DNA of 64,000 nucleotides, from positions 1,178,001-1,242,000 of the forward strand of contig NC_082412.1 of the NCBI RefSeq assembly GCF_004011695.2, given 5' to 3'. The notes below the pieces were generated by a model. That model had not been told where the DNA came from and did no database searches. It saw nothing but the letters and a program-made list of their open reading frames with translations. Positions 35,900 to 48,077 of this stretch are shown piece after piece. The stretch comes from Ascochyta rabiei. Lineage: Eukaryota; Ascomycota; Dothideomycetes; Pleosporales; Didymellaceae. Position numbers and translations under genes: made by a program. How positions within the stretch are numbered: position 1 is the stretch's first letter; each line of letters starts with the position of its first letter.

Positions 35900-38800
35900 T
35901 TTTACACCTTACCCTAGAATTTATATCTATAGGGCAGCTTTAGCTAAAGAAGGCTAGAATAGCCTAGAAGTAGGTAATTAATAATAGGAGTTAGAAAACT
36001 TGCGTAAATAGTTATAAGAGACAAAAGACTATAAGGAACTTTCCTTTTTTTGTAAACTTAGACGCAAATACAACAAAGGAGATCTAGTAATAATCCTATC
36101 CTTCTAAAAAGTACTAAAAGAGGTAGAGAAACTACAATCTTCCCTATCTATAAACCTTCTATAACCTAAACCTCTATAGAAGTATATAAAGCATAACTGC
36201 GCTAAATATAACTATTAGAAGAGAGATTATAAGGAATACTTCCTCTTATTCCTAGTTAATTTCCTTATAGAGGAATAAACGATTAACTTTAGCGTAAGGT
36301 ACCTCTTAGAGAACCTAAACATGTTATAGTAGGCTTACTACATAACTAACTACTGTAATTAGCTAACCTAGGAACTAATGTAGTAAGAGCTAAAAAGAAT
36401 TATACTAGATGCTCTAGAAATGCTAGCTAAACTTAAGCACGCAGCGTATAAATCCTTAAAGTAATATAAGTAGTAGAAATCTTAGTCTCCTACAGATCTG
36501 CTAGACTTTATACGTCTACTATAGGAGGAACTAGGCAACTTATATACACTAGAGCTTTAAGTTCTAGAATATATTGCTGTACTGCTCCTTAATATATAAA
36601 AGGACTTGTTTCTTATCCCCTGTAATTAAAGGAACACAATCCTAAAGGTAGAGGAACAAGCTAACATTATTAACTAGAGACTAGGTTAGCATAGCTAACA
36701 GCTACCTAAGAAGACTCTAGCTAAGGGTAAGACAACTAACAAAAGACTATAGAAGTACTAATTTAGTAACTCTAGGTTAGAGGGGAACATAAAAACCCTG
36801 AAAAAGTTATTTAAGTCTAAGAAGTTCTGTAAGGAGCTAGTAAAGGGCAAAAAGGGCTAAGATAGACTATATAAGACCTAAAACACGTGCCTTAAGTATA
36901 GAGAAACTAGTTACTACTGCCCTAACTGCCTAAAGCTAAAGTTAAATAGAAAGACCCTGCTCTAGATAAGTTAGGAAAAGACAAGAGACCTAAGAGCTAA
37001 TCTCCTCTCTTGTAGCCTATATTAAATTGTCTAAGAAGAAGAAGAAGAATATCTCTCTTTATAAGGCAGTGTACCTAGAATATATATGCCTGCTTACAGT
37101 TAAAGCATCTATAGGCAATATAGAGAATATAGAAGCCTTAATTAATAGAGGGTTACAACTAAACCTAATTTTAGTTCTCCTAGTAAAGGAGCAGGATCTA
37201 GAGGTTACACTATTAAATAAAATAGTAGCTAAAGGTGTAGGCCGAGCAGAATTGCCTATCTACAGAGTAACTACAGCAGAAGTATCTATTATTAACTCCT
37301 GTAGAAGACAGGAGGTCTAACAGATACCTTTTGTAGTTACAGACCTATAAAGGTACAAGATATACCTTAGATTACCCTAGATTAACTAGACAAACCCTAA
37401 GCTACGCTATTTAAGCTAGCGTATGCTCTTCTAAGGGAAGAAGTATAGGGACTCTCCTAAACTAAAGAGAATAGTGTTAGAAGATACTAAAGGGTTTAAA
37501 CATACTATAAGAAGTCCCTTAGTAGATGTCTATGTGTGTATAGTAAACTTAGTAGGTACACATAACCTAATATCTGCTAAAAAGGGCCTAATTTTAGAAG
37601 TGTATCGCAAATATGCGTACTTAGGATTAGAGGATAATACTTAGGTCCTACTAGAGTATAGAGAGCATAACCTAGCAATTAATATTATAGAAGGAGCTAC
37701 TTCCTCCTACTAACTATTATACAGACTACCTGTAACAGAATTAGAGATACTTAGGAAGTATCTAGCAGAATATCTATAATGTGGCTAGATATAACACTTA
37801 AGGTTGCTAGCAGAGGCGCCTATTCTCTTTTTAAAGAAGAAAGACAGTAACCTATAACTGTGTGTAGACTATAGAGGTCTAAATAAGATAATAGTTAAAA
37901 ACTACTATCTATTGCCACTAATTATAGAGTTACTAGAATAACTAGCGTAAGCTAAATTCTATACTAAACTAGATGTATATAAGGTATATTACTGTATCTA
38001 AATTAAGAAAGGGGATAAGTAGAAGTCTGCTTTTTAAACTAGGTATAGACATTTTAAGTATATAGTAATGCTGTTTAGACTTATAAATACTTCTGCCTAA
38101 TTTTAGGCCTATATAAACAAGGCAATAATAGGGTTAGTTAATGTAACTTGTATTATGTATCTAGACAACATATTAGTATATTTTAAGATAGAGGAAGACT
38201 ACATTAGACACATTAAGAAAGTCTTAGAGAGGCTTTGCAAAGCAAACCTCTATATGCGCTTAAATAAGTGTAAATAGCACTATTAATATATAGAGTACCT
38301 TAGGTACATAGTCTTACCTAAAGGGGTAAGTATTAACCTAGATAGGGTTAAAACAATCTAAGAATAGCTAATTCTGCGCATAGTTTGTAATATCTAAGTA
38401 TTTATAGGCTTTATAAACTACTATTAGAGATTTATTACAGGGTTTTTAAAATTAGCCTTGCTATTAACCTAATTAACCTAGAAAGGGCTAAATTTAGCTA
38501 AATCTAGTTAAGTAATAAGGAAGAAGGAGAGTTAGCCTCTTAAGATAAGCAAAGAATCTCTATACGCTTTCTAGAATATAAAGGATTTATTTATTAACGT
38601 ACCTATCTTAGTTTATTTTATACCTAGGAGACAGACTAGAATAGAAGTAGATGCCTCTAGAGGCGCTATCTTAGGAATTCTTAGTTAACTAGTCCCTAGG
38701 GAGGGAAAGCTAGCCTAATAGAGGCCTGTAGACTTCTATTTAAAGAAGTTAATCTAAGCAGAGTACAACTATAATACTTATAACTAGGAGCTTCTTTTAA

Positions 38801-40682
38801 TTGTCTAGAGCCTACAGCATTAGCAAAGATACTTAGATAGTACCTTCTTTAAGATCTTAACAGATTACTAAAACCTAAAATAGTTTAAAGAGACAAAGGT
38901 TTTTAGCTATTAGTAGGTAAGGGCATACTTAGTGCTATCTAAGTTTAACTTTGTAATTACTTATTACCTAGGGTCCACAAACCCTGTAGATAGACCCTTA
39001 CAGCGTCCTAATTATATAAGAGAGGCATAAGACTTCTTATAAAAGTACAATAAGGCTCTTATACAACTACTTTAGGAGATCGTAACTAGGAGGAACCCTA
39101 ATACTCCCCTAGTAGCAGTAATAACCCTTTATTTATCTGTAAAAGGAAGAAAGGACATAAGGGATCTTAAAAGAGAAGAATTAAGAGAGAACAGTTAGAC
39201 AGAGCTAATAACAGACTTAGACAATACAGACAAACTCTCTAGCACTAAAAAAGAGTTAAATAATGTTAATATAGGACAAAATAACCTAGAAAAAGATAAT
39301 ATAGATAAGGAGAGGCGTATCTTACTTATAAGGCTAAAAGATAAAGTGCAAGTTATTAAAGAACGTTATAATAACCTAATGTTAGGACACTTTAGAGTAC
39401 AAAGGACCTTAGAGAAGATTAGCGCAGATATACCTAGAAGGGCAGTAATAAGGATATATCTAACTACTACCACAACTGCCTAGTATGTAGGAGATTAACT
39501 GCTGCCTAACACAAACTATACAGGTTATTATAACCTTTACTAGTACTAAGCTAACTATAGGAGGACGTAATAATAGATTTTATTACAGAATTACCCTCTA
39601 GTAAGGTAGCTAGGCTAGTGTATAACTCTATACTAGTAGTAGTATACAAATTAACTAGAATGTCACACTATATACTAGCTAGGGCTAACTAGGATAAAAA
39701 AGATCTAGCACACACCTAGATTAAAGAAATTATCTGCTTACACAGCGCGCCAGCACAAATTATCTTAGATTAGGGGCTGTTAATAAACTTAAAGAATTAG
39801 GAAACCTTTAACTACTAATGAAACTTAAGACAAGTCTTAACGTTGGCCTATTATCCCTAGACAGATAGCTAAATAGAAAGGCAAAATTAGACTCTTAAAC
39901 AGTACTTACGTTGCTATTATACTCTAGAATAAGATCATTAGGCCCTATAGATTTTAATTACAGAATTTGCGTATAATAATAGCATTTACGCATCTATAAA
40001 TATAACACCTTTCGAAGCCTGTTATAGTATAGATCTAAGGAGCACAGATTAGCCTACTTTAGTATTAAAAGGCAGAGAATCTCCCCTTATAAAGGAATTG
40101 GCTGCTAGAGTTATTACCTTACAGGCTACCTGCAAAGTAAATATAGAAAAGTTAAACAAGTATTAAAAGAAGTACTTAGATAAGAAACAACTACTAGCAC
40201 CCTTTAAAGTAGGTAACAAAGTACTAGTCTTTAGTAACAATATTAGGACAGTACGCCTAAAAAAGAAGCTAGACTAGAAATACCTAGGACCTAGGACTAT
40301 TACAGCCTAGATTAGCCCTAGTGCATACAGAGTAGACCTGCTAGAAATAAAAGGGATTTACCTAGTATTCTATGCGTTACTACTAGACCTATACATACTA
40401 AGAAGGTAACTCCTAATTATATAGGAATAAATATAAGAACCTATAGTTAAAGAAGAAGAGAAGGTATAGGATGTAGAAAAAGTCCTTAACAGAAGGCAAC
40501 CAGACAACAGATAGTAGGAATACCTTATCAAGTAGGACAGATTCCCTAACTTAGAAAGTTCCTAGGAAATTAGCACAAATCTTTCTAAGGAAGCGCTAAA
40601 ATAATACTAGAAAACTATAAAGTAACTACTTAGACTGCATAATAAGACGTTAAGGTTAAAGTCTAAAAAAGGGGGGGACTAA
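35900..40682 (+). pseudogene. G3 gag-pol, RIP-damaged
   Basis: Gag runs from about 35,900. Its zinc knuckle near 36,885-36,930 is decayed: CLKYRETSYYCPNC, with a Cys and the His changed to Tyr. Protease near 37,100 reads EALINRGLQLNL (Asp->Asn). RT includes LCVDYRGLNKII near 37,860 and MYLDNILVYF near 38,155. RNase H is near 38,640 (RIEVDASRGAILG). Integrase includes HNCLVCRR near 39,475, DVIIDFITELP near 39,565 and LAYYPQTDSQIE near 39,845. A C-terminal chromodomain lies near 40,465-40,590 (DVEKVLNRR...EYLIK-x-DRFPNLESS). The stop near 40,680 follows a run of seven G, so the last frame is uncertain. Confidence 0.8.
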
Positions 40683-40699
40683 AAAGGCTAAATACCTCT

Positions 40700-42400
40700 A
40701 CTTAATTATAGTTTTTCCCTATAGGAGTTTTTTAATTAATAAGTGTTTAATAGTTGACGCTAAGGGAAAATATAACCCTACCTTACCCTAAGAAATACAA
40801 ACTAGCTAAAGCAGACATCTTTTAGCCTATTATAGCTATTTCTAACATAAGGAGATAAAGAAAGTTATATGCTATGTTATATAGTTATAATTATAAGCAA
40901 ATATAGAAGAATTAGTATAGAAGAACACCTTCCTAGTATTATTTAGACTGTCTAAGAGTGTAATGCACCTAATTGCTATATTAGCCTAAAACTGTCTACT
41001 AACTACAAACTTAGGTATTATTAATCTAAACCTTCTATTATAAGAAACATCTACTAACTATAATCTAGTACTTTAACTAAAAGAAGTTAGATATTGTTAA
41101 AACAGGTTAAAATGTGCTATAATACCTTCTTACGGGGGGTAATAGGCGCGTCTAGATTAGACTCGCCACTACTCTCCTCTAACAGCTTCTTTTGCTTTAT
41201 CTCAGCCTTAACAGCGCTAGCCTTAGACTAATTCTGCTTCTTAATGTAGATGCTAGACAAGGTTAACTTATGTGTGTAGGTGTTGCTATTATAGAGTGTA
41301 AGTAGCTCTTCCTGCAGTAAATAGTTCCTATAAAGGTTAGATTATGCTACAATAAGCTAAAAAGAGACAGAACGTACTCTTAAATTATACCTAGCAACAA
41401 GCTAGCCTAGTTAACAATAGACTTGCCTATTATAGTCTTCTTATTAATAGACATAGGTATAGTAGTAGCAGGTGTTACAGGGGTAGTCTTAACTCTAGCA
41501 GTATTAACAATAGCAGTATAAGCAGTAGTAACTAGGCAACAACTAGAGTAAAGGCGCGCTATGTTGCTAGAAAGCCTTAAATAGCTGTTAGCGTACTTAT
41601 TAGGGCCCTAAACATGTTAAAAGATGCTAAAATAAGCTAAAAGGAGACAAAACACGTACTAATAGGCAATTCTTGTTGCTATTATAACACTTTCTGTAGT
41701 AGTAGGCCTAGGCGTCCCTATAACGCAGGCTACCCTATAAAGCTAGGTTAGTAGAGAAACAACAGTCCCTATGTATATTACTATTAGCAATGTAGTAGAG
41801 GTAGAGCATACAGCACTGCTTAGCAGTCCTACTGTTCTTAGCAATATTATTCTTGCAGTAAGCAGGCATTAACATAACAGCTATAGCAAATAGTAGTTAG
41901 TAATAGTTAGTAACAGTTAGTAGTAGGTAGTAGCAGTTAGGAACAGTCTAAAAAGGTTACTAAGGCGTCTTGTGCGGTGCTATCTGCTAAAACATGTTAG
42001 AACGTGCTAGAAAGACCTAGAAAATCCCTTAGCTATCCTAACAAAAGTGCTAGATAGAATAGGTTAGTACTTACTAAAATAAAGTGGGATATAGTAGTAA
42101 CTAATAAAACTAGAGGTATAGATAGCTTATATGCTGCCAGCTACCTAGTTAGAGCTTTAGCCTGCGCAGACAGCTACCTAGACTCTAGAGGTGAAGTAAG
42201 AGGTAAGAGAGGATTTCTGTTTAACTTTTACTAGGTAAAGGCAGAATTAGTATTAAGCCCTATCTAGCCTTACAAGGTGCCCTAAACGCCTAAACCTAGT
42301 TAGAATTAGTTATAACAGGACAGATAGAGTAAACACATCTAAAGCTAGGCTAAAATAATACAGTATTGCTAATTATACTATTATTTAAGCCAAACAATCT
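40700..42400 (-). pseudogene. Antisense segment of G3 (copy of that in G2)
   Basis: Inverse copy of 27,040-28,900. The GT...CTAAC...AG intron-like gap of G2 (28,321-28,371) is present in reverse at about 41,075-41,127, and the Ala/Glu-rich part partly differs or is shorter beyond it. It lies between pol and the 3' LTR, opposite to the element's transcription. The product is not recognised. Confidence 0.4.
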
Positions 42401-42415
42401 AGAGAAGGGAGGCAT

Positions 42416-42617
42416 TGTTCGGCGCTAGGCCTAGAGGTACCTCTGCTAGTCTTAGCAAGCTACTATAGGGCTAGCCAGCCCAGACTATATAAAGGTGTTA
42501 GAGGTTATTACTAATACTCTAGCAATTAGTCTTGTTACTACACACTACGTACCTTAATACACCTGCTATCCTCTTTAACCCTATCCTCCCTTGTAATCGC
42601 TTTGTACACTCTTTATA
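42416..42617 (+). repeat. G3 3' LTR
   Basis: 202 bp, TGTTCGGCGC...CTTTATA, same length as the 5' LTR and followed by GTAGC. Differences from the 5' LTR are mostly transitions. Confidence 0.92.
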
Positions 42618-42622
42618 GTAGC

Positions 42623-44117
42623 TTAAAATCTAGTTAGTAAGAGCTAGGTTACCTGCTTTATTAATAAGTACTCTATCTATCTTATCTTGCGTTACTTTAC
42701 TAGGATAGATTAACTATGTTATAACACTAATTCCTATAATAAATATATGCTCTACTTTAACCTGCTACAGCATAAAATCTCTAAATACTCTATTAAGGGT
42801 TGCTATATATATAATATAGATAAGAAGGGCTTTAAAATTAGCATTATAGGCAGGATAAAATATATGTTTAGTAAGCGTATATAGATAAAGGAAGAGATTA
42901 AAGCATCTATCTAGAATAGTAACTAAGTTTAGTAGACGCTTATAGCGTGTGTGTGTAGTAATAGGATAGTACTACTACTAGGCATTATCTATAAGTTAGC
43001 TAACACTAGCATTAAAATAGACTAGGTAGCTAAAATTAAGCCAGGAAAACACTCTATAATAGTTACATTATCTTTCTTAGGGTAGACAAATAGGGATATA
43101 GGCCTTGCCTGGCTTAAGCAGGTGTTTAATTACTACACTAAGGAGAAAGCATAAAGAAAGTAGAGGCTTTTAATACTAAATAGCTACAGATCCTACATAA
43201 TAATAGACTTTATTAAGTACTATAATAACTATAAGATCCTCCTAGCTATCCTTTCCCCTTACTTAACCTAAACGCTCTAGCCGCTTAATATAGTGCTGTT
43301 TAAGCCTCTATTAACAGCGTACTTAAAAGTAGTTATAACACACATCTATAAGGCTTAAAACAACGCACATATTACTAGAGCAGACTTCTTCTACCTATTT
43401 TAGCCAGCATAGATGTGTAGCTTTACTAAAAAGCTAATACTTAAGTTCTTTAAGGCAACAGGTATCTATCTACTTAATCCTAATATTATCCTCTATTACT
43501 TTATTAAAACACTAGAGAGCTTAGATTTAGATAGGTCCTTATTGTCTGTTTATAGCAACAAGGATTAGCTTAAAATAGAGATGTTATTGCAGCGTGTAGT
43601 TAAAAACTAGAGTAAGAGTAACATTAAAAAGATAAGATAATTAATCTACTATATCTTAGTTAAAACCTTACTCCTCTAGTATAATATAGATAGCCTTAAA
43701 AAGACTTTAAAGACGCAGAAGAAGTATAAAAAGAAGAGTAAAACCTTAGACTTGCAGTAACAGCAGAAGTACTATAGTAGTGCAGTGTTCTAGTTACCTA
43801 GAAAGGTTAACAAAGCATGCTTCTATAAGCAAGTTAGATAATATAAGAAGAAGGAGGAGAGGCTTAGAAAAGCTACTAGTAAGGAAGTAGCAGCTACTAA
43901 GAAGCTAGTTAAGGAGAAGGAGAAGGAGGAAAGGTGTGTAGCGTAAGAGGCAGCTAAGGTAGTACGTAAGAAGGAGAAGGCTAATACAGCAAATTAGAAG
44001 GCTAAACAGGAGGCTAAAAAGCAGCATTAATAATAAGAGCTTAATGCTGTAAAAGCTATATAATTACCTTAAAAGAGTAAGAAAAAAGCTTTATAAGTAA
44101 CCTAGCTAAAAAAGTGT
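42623..44117 (+). pseudogene. T1 transposase, DDE catalytic part and C-terminus
   Basis: It continues in frame after G3: SKS-x-VTCFINKY, then YIYNIDKKGFKISIIGR (the first catalytic Asp block, DEKGF-like with Glu->Lys). Further on come NSYRSYIIIDFIKYY (DGHxSH-like, Asp->Asn) and LSPYL...PLNIVLFKPL. A long Lys/Glu-rich helix (RKATSKEVAATKKLVKEKEKEE) ends the protein. Counting both parts it would be about 580 residues. Loss of catalytic Asp residues and the stops make it inactive. T2 keeps the same C-terminus from 34,128. Confidence 0.78.
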
Positions 44118-44450
44118 TAAAAACGTAGTTTTAGGGATAATGTTAGTAGTTATAGTCCCCTATTGCTGTCTCTAGCTCCCCTACTTAAAACCACATTATA
44201 TAGCTGCAACGTTAAGTTACTAGCTAAATTTAAATAGTACATCTTTTTTATAAGTAGTTAATTAGTACTACACTACAAAATTATAAAATAATAGCTGTTG
44301 TAGGTGGCTCTAACGTACCCCACGGGCGAGCCGCTCAACAGGCGAGCCGCTCACTTTTGCCAAGCCCCCACCAAACTCCACCCTATTATGGCCCAAAACA
44401 ACCTAGTTTAGTGCTGTAAAGTGCAGTATGGCCTGTAATACTATTTAGAA

Positions 44451-45016
44451 ACTACTTCTACCTCTTTCTAACACGTTCGCGCGTTGTGTCCTGTCTGATT
44501 GCACTGTCTACAGCGTCTTTAGGAGGGCTTACCTCCTTTAGCGCGCACCTACTTCTTTGCCTTCTTCCTATCACTACGCGCCCTAAACTCCTTTAGAGTT
44601 GTTAATTGCAGGCCATCCTTAATTGTTAGGGTCCCTTCTGCCTAAACTTGCTTTCTTTTGTGTAATTTTTGTTGTATGGCTGCACTATTAGTAGCTTAAA
44701 GCTGAGTAATCTCCTGTTGCGCTAACACTAGCTTATGCGCAATTATTGCTGCCCCTTTTGCTACCTTCTTAAACGCCTTAACTATAGAGGTAGGCGAACT
44801 ATCTATATACCTCTGAATCCTTGTCTTTACAAGCGTTAATTGCGACCTAAGTTTAAGGGTGTTGCTTGGGGTTTGCGACTGCCAGAGCTCGTTGTTGACA
44901 GGTAGTGGTGGTGATAGAGTGCGCAACTTCACATTAAGGGCCATTATAACCCGGTCTGGGTTAAATAGGACTAATCCAGCACCTCGGAACCCTCCCTAGA
45001 TGTTCTTAGAAGTAAT
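44451..45016 (-). pseudogene. P1 transposase, C-terminal part
   Basis: It continues from P1 part 1 on the far side of P2: GGFRGAGLVLFNPDRVI, then an 82-codon open stretch (44,944-44,696) with LKLRSQLTLVKTRIQRYID and KGAAIIAHKLVLAQQEITQL. It ends with a basic part and a CRQCNQTGHNARTC zinc-knuckle-like motif before the stop at 44,451. This C-terminus is typical of fungal pogo/Fot transposases. Confidence 0.82.
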
Positions 45017-45018
45017 TA

Positions 45019-46881
45019 ACGTACTCCACGGGTGAGCGGATCAAACGGGTGAGCGGATCACTCTGCCAAGACCACACCAAACCTCCACCTTACCACGCAA
45101 TGCCTTAACAACAACATCAATCTACGCCCTTAAGAGAAGCTGCAATACAGCTTGCGCTCCAGGCAATTAAACAAGACGCAACACTTACCCTGTAACGCGC
45201 TGCAGCTATATATAACGCGCCTTACAGTACACTACACGCTTAATACACAGGACAACCTACACAAGCTAATTATACGCCAGTTCAACAGATTATGTACTAG
45301 ACTAAGGAGGACGTGATTGCTAAGTACATCCTTAAGCTAGATGCATAAGGATTTGCCCCTTAGCTGGCTGCTGTAGCTGATATAGCTAATTCTTTGCGTG
45401 CTAAGCGCAATATAGGCTATGTTGGCATAAACTGGCCTAACACATTTATTAAGCAATGCCCTAACCTTAAAGTAAAGTTTAATCGCAAGTACAACTACAA
45501 GAGAGCCCTCTGTAAGGATCTAGAGATTATTAGGGGCTGGTTTGGGCTTGTAGCGAATGTTAAAGCTAAGTATAGTATCTAGGACAATAACATATGCAAC
45601 TTTAATAAGACAGGCTTTATAATAGGCCAGATATTAACAGGAGTAGTTATTACAGGCTTAGAGCGTTAAGGACGGCTAAAGGCAGTGTAGCAGGGCAATT
45701 AAGAGTAGACAACGGTCATATAGGGCATCAATGGCACAGGGTAGGCTATTCTACCCTTTATTATCTTTAAAGGCTGCAACTACCTCTCTGCCTAGTACAA
45801 AGAGGACAATCTGCCCTATGACTGGGTTATTAGAGTCTCTGAGAACGGATGGACTACCAACAAGCTTAGCCTAGACTGGTTGAAGCACTTTGATGCCTAT
45901 ACAAAGACGCGCACCTAAGAAGTACACCAGCTGCTCCTTATTAACAGCTACAAGAGCCACAACTCCCTCAACTTCTAATAATACTGTAAGGAAGCAAAGA
46001 TTGTTATACTGTGTATGCCTCTATACTTATCTTACCTCTTATAACTACTAGATGTGGGTTATTTTGCCCCTCTAAAGAAGGCATATAGGCGCTAAGCTAA
46101 GAATCTTATATATAACTACATTACTTATATTACTAAAACTAAGTTCCTACTATGCTTTATAGACGCCTATAAGGAGACATTTACTTCTAGCAATATCTAA
46201 GGAGGCTTCTAAGGCGCTGGAATAGTCCCCCTTGACCCAGAACGGGTCATAATAGGTCTTGATGTCCGCCTACGTACCCCACCGCTACCTACTATAGAAG
46301 ATGAGCCCTAGCAGTCCTAAACCCCAAGCACTACCCTGCAATTAGGGTCGCAATTAACGCTGGTTTAAGAGAGGATTCAAAGGCATGCAAGCAGCTTACT
46401 AACTTTAATAGTTAAGGCCTTTAAAAAGCTTGCTAAAGGCGCAGCTATAGTAGCGTACAAGCTAGTGTTAGCTTAAAGGGAGATTACTAGGCTTCAAGCA
46501 GCAAATAAGGCTGCTACGCGACGTAAATTGTATAAAAGAAAGCAATTACAGCAGGGGGGAGTCCTAACAGCTAAGAAAGGCCTTTAATTAACTACTCTAA
46601 CTAAGTTTGGGGCGTGTGGTGATGGTAAGAAGGCAAAGAAGCGAGTGCGCGCTAAAGGAGGGGAAGTAACCCAAAGACGCTGTACAAAGTGCTACAACGT
46701 TAGACATAACTTGCGTATATGTAAGAAGGCTGTAGAAGATATTTCTAAATAATATTATGTACTGCACTACTGTATACAAGGCTAAAGTGGGCTAATGCAA
46801 GCTATAATAGGGTAGAAATTTAGTGTGGTCTTGGCAGAGTGATCCGCTCACCCGTTTAATCCGCTCACCTGTAGAGTACGT
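45019..46881 (+). mobile_element. Pogo/Fot-type DNA transposon P2 (1,863 bp) inside P1
   Basis: About 62-bp terminal inverted repeats (ACGTACTCCACGGGTGAGCG... at 45,019-45,080; inverse at 46,820-46,881), flanked by TA at 45,017-45,018 and 46,882-46,883. It is close in size and organisation to P1 but in the opposite orientation, and the TIRs share a pattern (ACGTAC-x-CCACGGG, tandem 12-14 bp units, then GCCAAG) while differing in sequence. It is therefore a sister family rather than the same copy. Confidence 0.94.
45100..46752 (+). pseudogene. P2 transposase (about 550 codons, RIP stops only)
   Basis: ATG 45,100 to TAA 46,752 is one uninterrupted frame in length (1,653 nt), broken only by TAG/TAA at expected Gln/Trp positions. 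The order is psq-type HTH (LREAAIQLALQAIKQDATLTL), CENP-B-type region (45,394-45,582 open: VGINWPNTFIKQCPNLKVKF), the DDE core (INFNKTGFIIGQI near 45,598; HWFD-type block; LCMPLYLSYLL near 46,010) and GGF-x-GAGIVPLDPERVI near 46,203. It ends with CTKCYNVRHNLRIC (zinc-knuckle-like). The absence of frameshifts suggests inactivation by point mutation alone. Confidence 0.85.
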
Positions 46882-46883
46882 TA

Positions 46884-47961
46884 CAGCATTGTAGGCGCGT
46901 ATAAAGCATGGCAGGAACTCTGTCTTTGTAATGTAGTTAATCTGGTTGCGTATAAGTATTTTAGCTTAGCGCCTATACGCCTTCTTTAAAGCAGCAAAAC
47001 AACCTACATTAAGGGGCTGTGTAAGGTGTAATAAGTAAGGAGGCAAACAGAGAGTAATAATCTTGTTATCCTTGCAGTATTGCTGGAATTTAAGAGAGTT
47101 GTAGCTCTTATAACTATTAATAATAAGTAAACAGTAAGTGCTAATAGTACGCTCCTTTGTATGCCTGTTAAAGTGCTTTAACCAGTTAAGACTAAGCTTG
47201 TTGGTAGTCCAGCTGTTATTAGAGACTCTAATAACCCAGTTGTAAGGCAGATCCTCTTCTTTGTACCAGGCAGAGAGGTAGTGGTAGGCTTTAAAGATAA
47301 GAAAGGCCAGAATAGCCTATCCTTTGGCATTAATGCTTACTATAGCTGTAGCCCACTCTCAGTTGCCTGGCTGGATAGCCTTTGGCCGACCCTGTCGTTC
47401 TGAAGCTGTAACAACTGCTCCTAGGGAGATCTGGCCTATTATAAAGCCTGTCTTGTTAAAGTTGTATATGTCTTTATCCTAGATGCTATACTTAGCTTTA
47501 ATGTTAGCTACTAGGCTAAACCAGCCCTATAGAACCTCAGAATCCTTACAGAGGGCTCTCTTGTAGTTGTACTTGCGATTAAACTTGACTTTAAGCTCTA
47601 GGTGTTGCTTAACAAACGTACTAGGCCAGTTTACGCTAATAGGGCCCAGATTGCACTTAGCGCGCAAAGAATTAGCTATAGTAGCTACATCTAAGAGCTA
47701 AGGGGAAAATCCTCACGCATCTAGCTTAAGAACATGCTTAATAATTACCTCCTTCTTATTGTTGTCCAGCTTCTGTAAGTTGGCTATAGAATCTGCGCGT
47801 GAAGGTCGTCCTGTGTGTCGGTCGCTTAGTGTCTTTTAAGGGACCCTGTAGATAGCTGCAGCGCGTCGCTAAGAGAGATTCGCGTCTTGTTTAAGAGCCT
47901 GGAGCGCAAGCTGTATCTGAGCTTCCTTTAACGCGTCTAAATGGTGTTGTTGAGAAGACAT
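46884..47961 (-). pseudogene. P1 transposase, N-terminal and catalytic part
   Basis: From ATG at 47,961 on the minus strand, MSSQQHHLDALKEAQIQLAL leads into a psq-type HTH and a CENP-B-type DNA-binding region (FNRKYNYKRALCKDSE). The DDE core follows: DIYNFNKTGFIIGQIS (DETGF-like, Asp->Asn and Glu->Lys), then WLKHFNRHTKERT and LCLPPYLLHLTQPLNVGCF (Asp->Asn). It is interrupted at TA by P2; after removal, AYNAVITSKNI continues in frame at 45,016. Few stop codons, nearly all TAG. Confidence 0.85.
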
Positions 47962-48077
47962 TAGTGTAGGAGGAGAAGTTTGGTAGGGGCTTGGCAAAAG
48001 TGAGCGGCTCGCCCGTTGAGCGGCTCGCCCGTGGGGTACGTTATAGCCTTATCTAATTTTAAGCGTTAAGGTGGTTT

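Larger units (their letters stand above)
35480..42617 (+). mobile_element. Ty3/gypsy chromovirus G3 (7,138 bp)
   Basis: It is inserted in the T1 transposase with TSD GTAGC (35,475-35,479 and 42,618-42,622). It has two 202-bp LTRs. Plus-strand gag and pol with chromodomain end near 40,680; then about 1.7 kb with antisense coding signs, a purine tract AGAGAAGGGAGG before the 3' LTR, and the LTR. It is the inverted counterpart of G2. It is RIP-damaged, with the longest open stretch at 37,027-37,320. Confidence 0.94.
44313..48041 (-). mobile_element. Pogo/Fot-type DNA transposon P1, interrupted by P2
   Basis: About 65-bp terminal inverted repeats (ACGTACCCCACGGGCGAGCC... at 44,313-44,377, inverse at 47,977-48,041) are flanked by TA (44,311-44,312 and 48,042-48,043). 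It sits in the 3' part of T1; T2 at 34,815-34,840 shows the empty site with a single TA. Without P2 it is about 1,864 bp and carries one transposase on the minus strand. The TIR contains a tandem GGCGAGCCGCTCA repeat. Confidence 0.93.
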
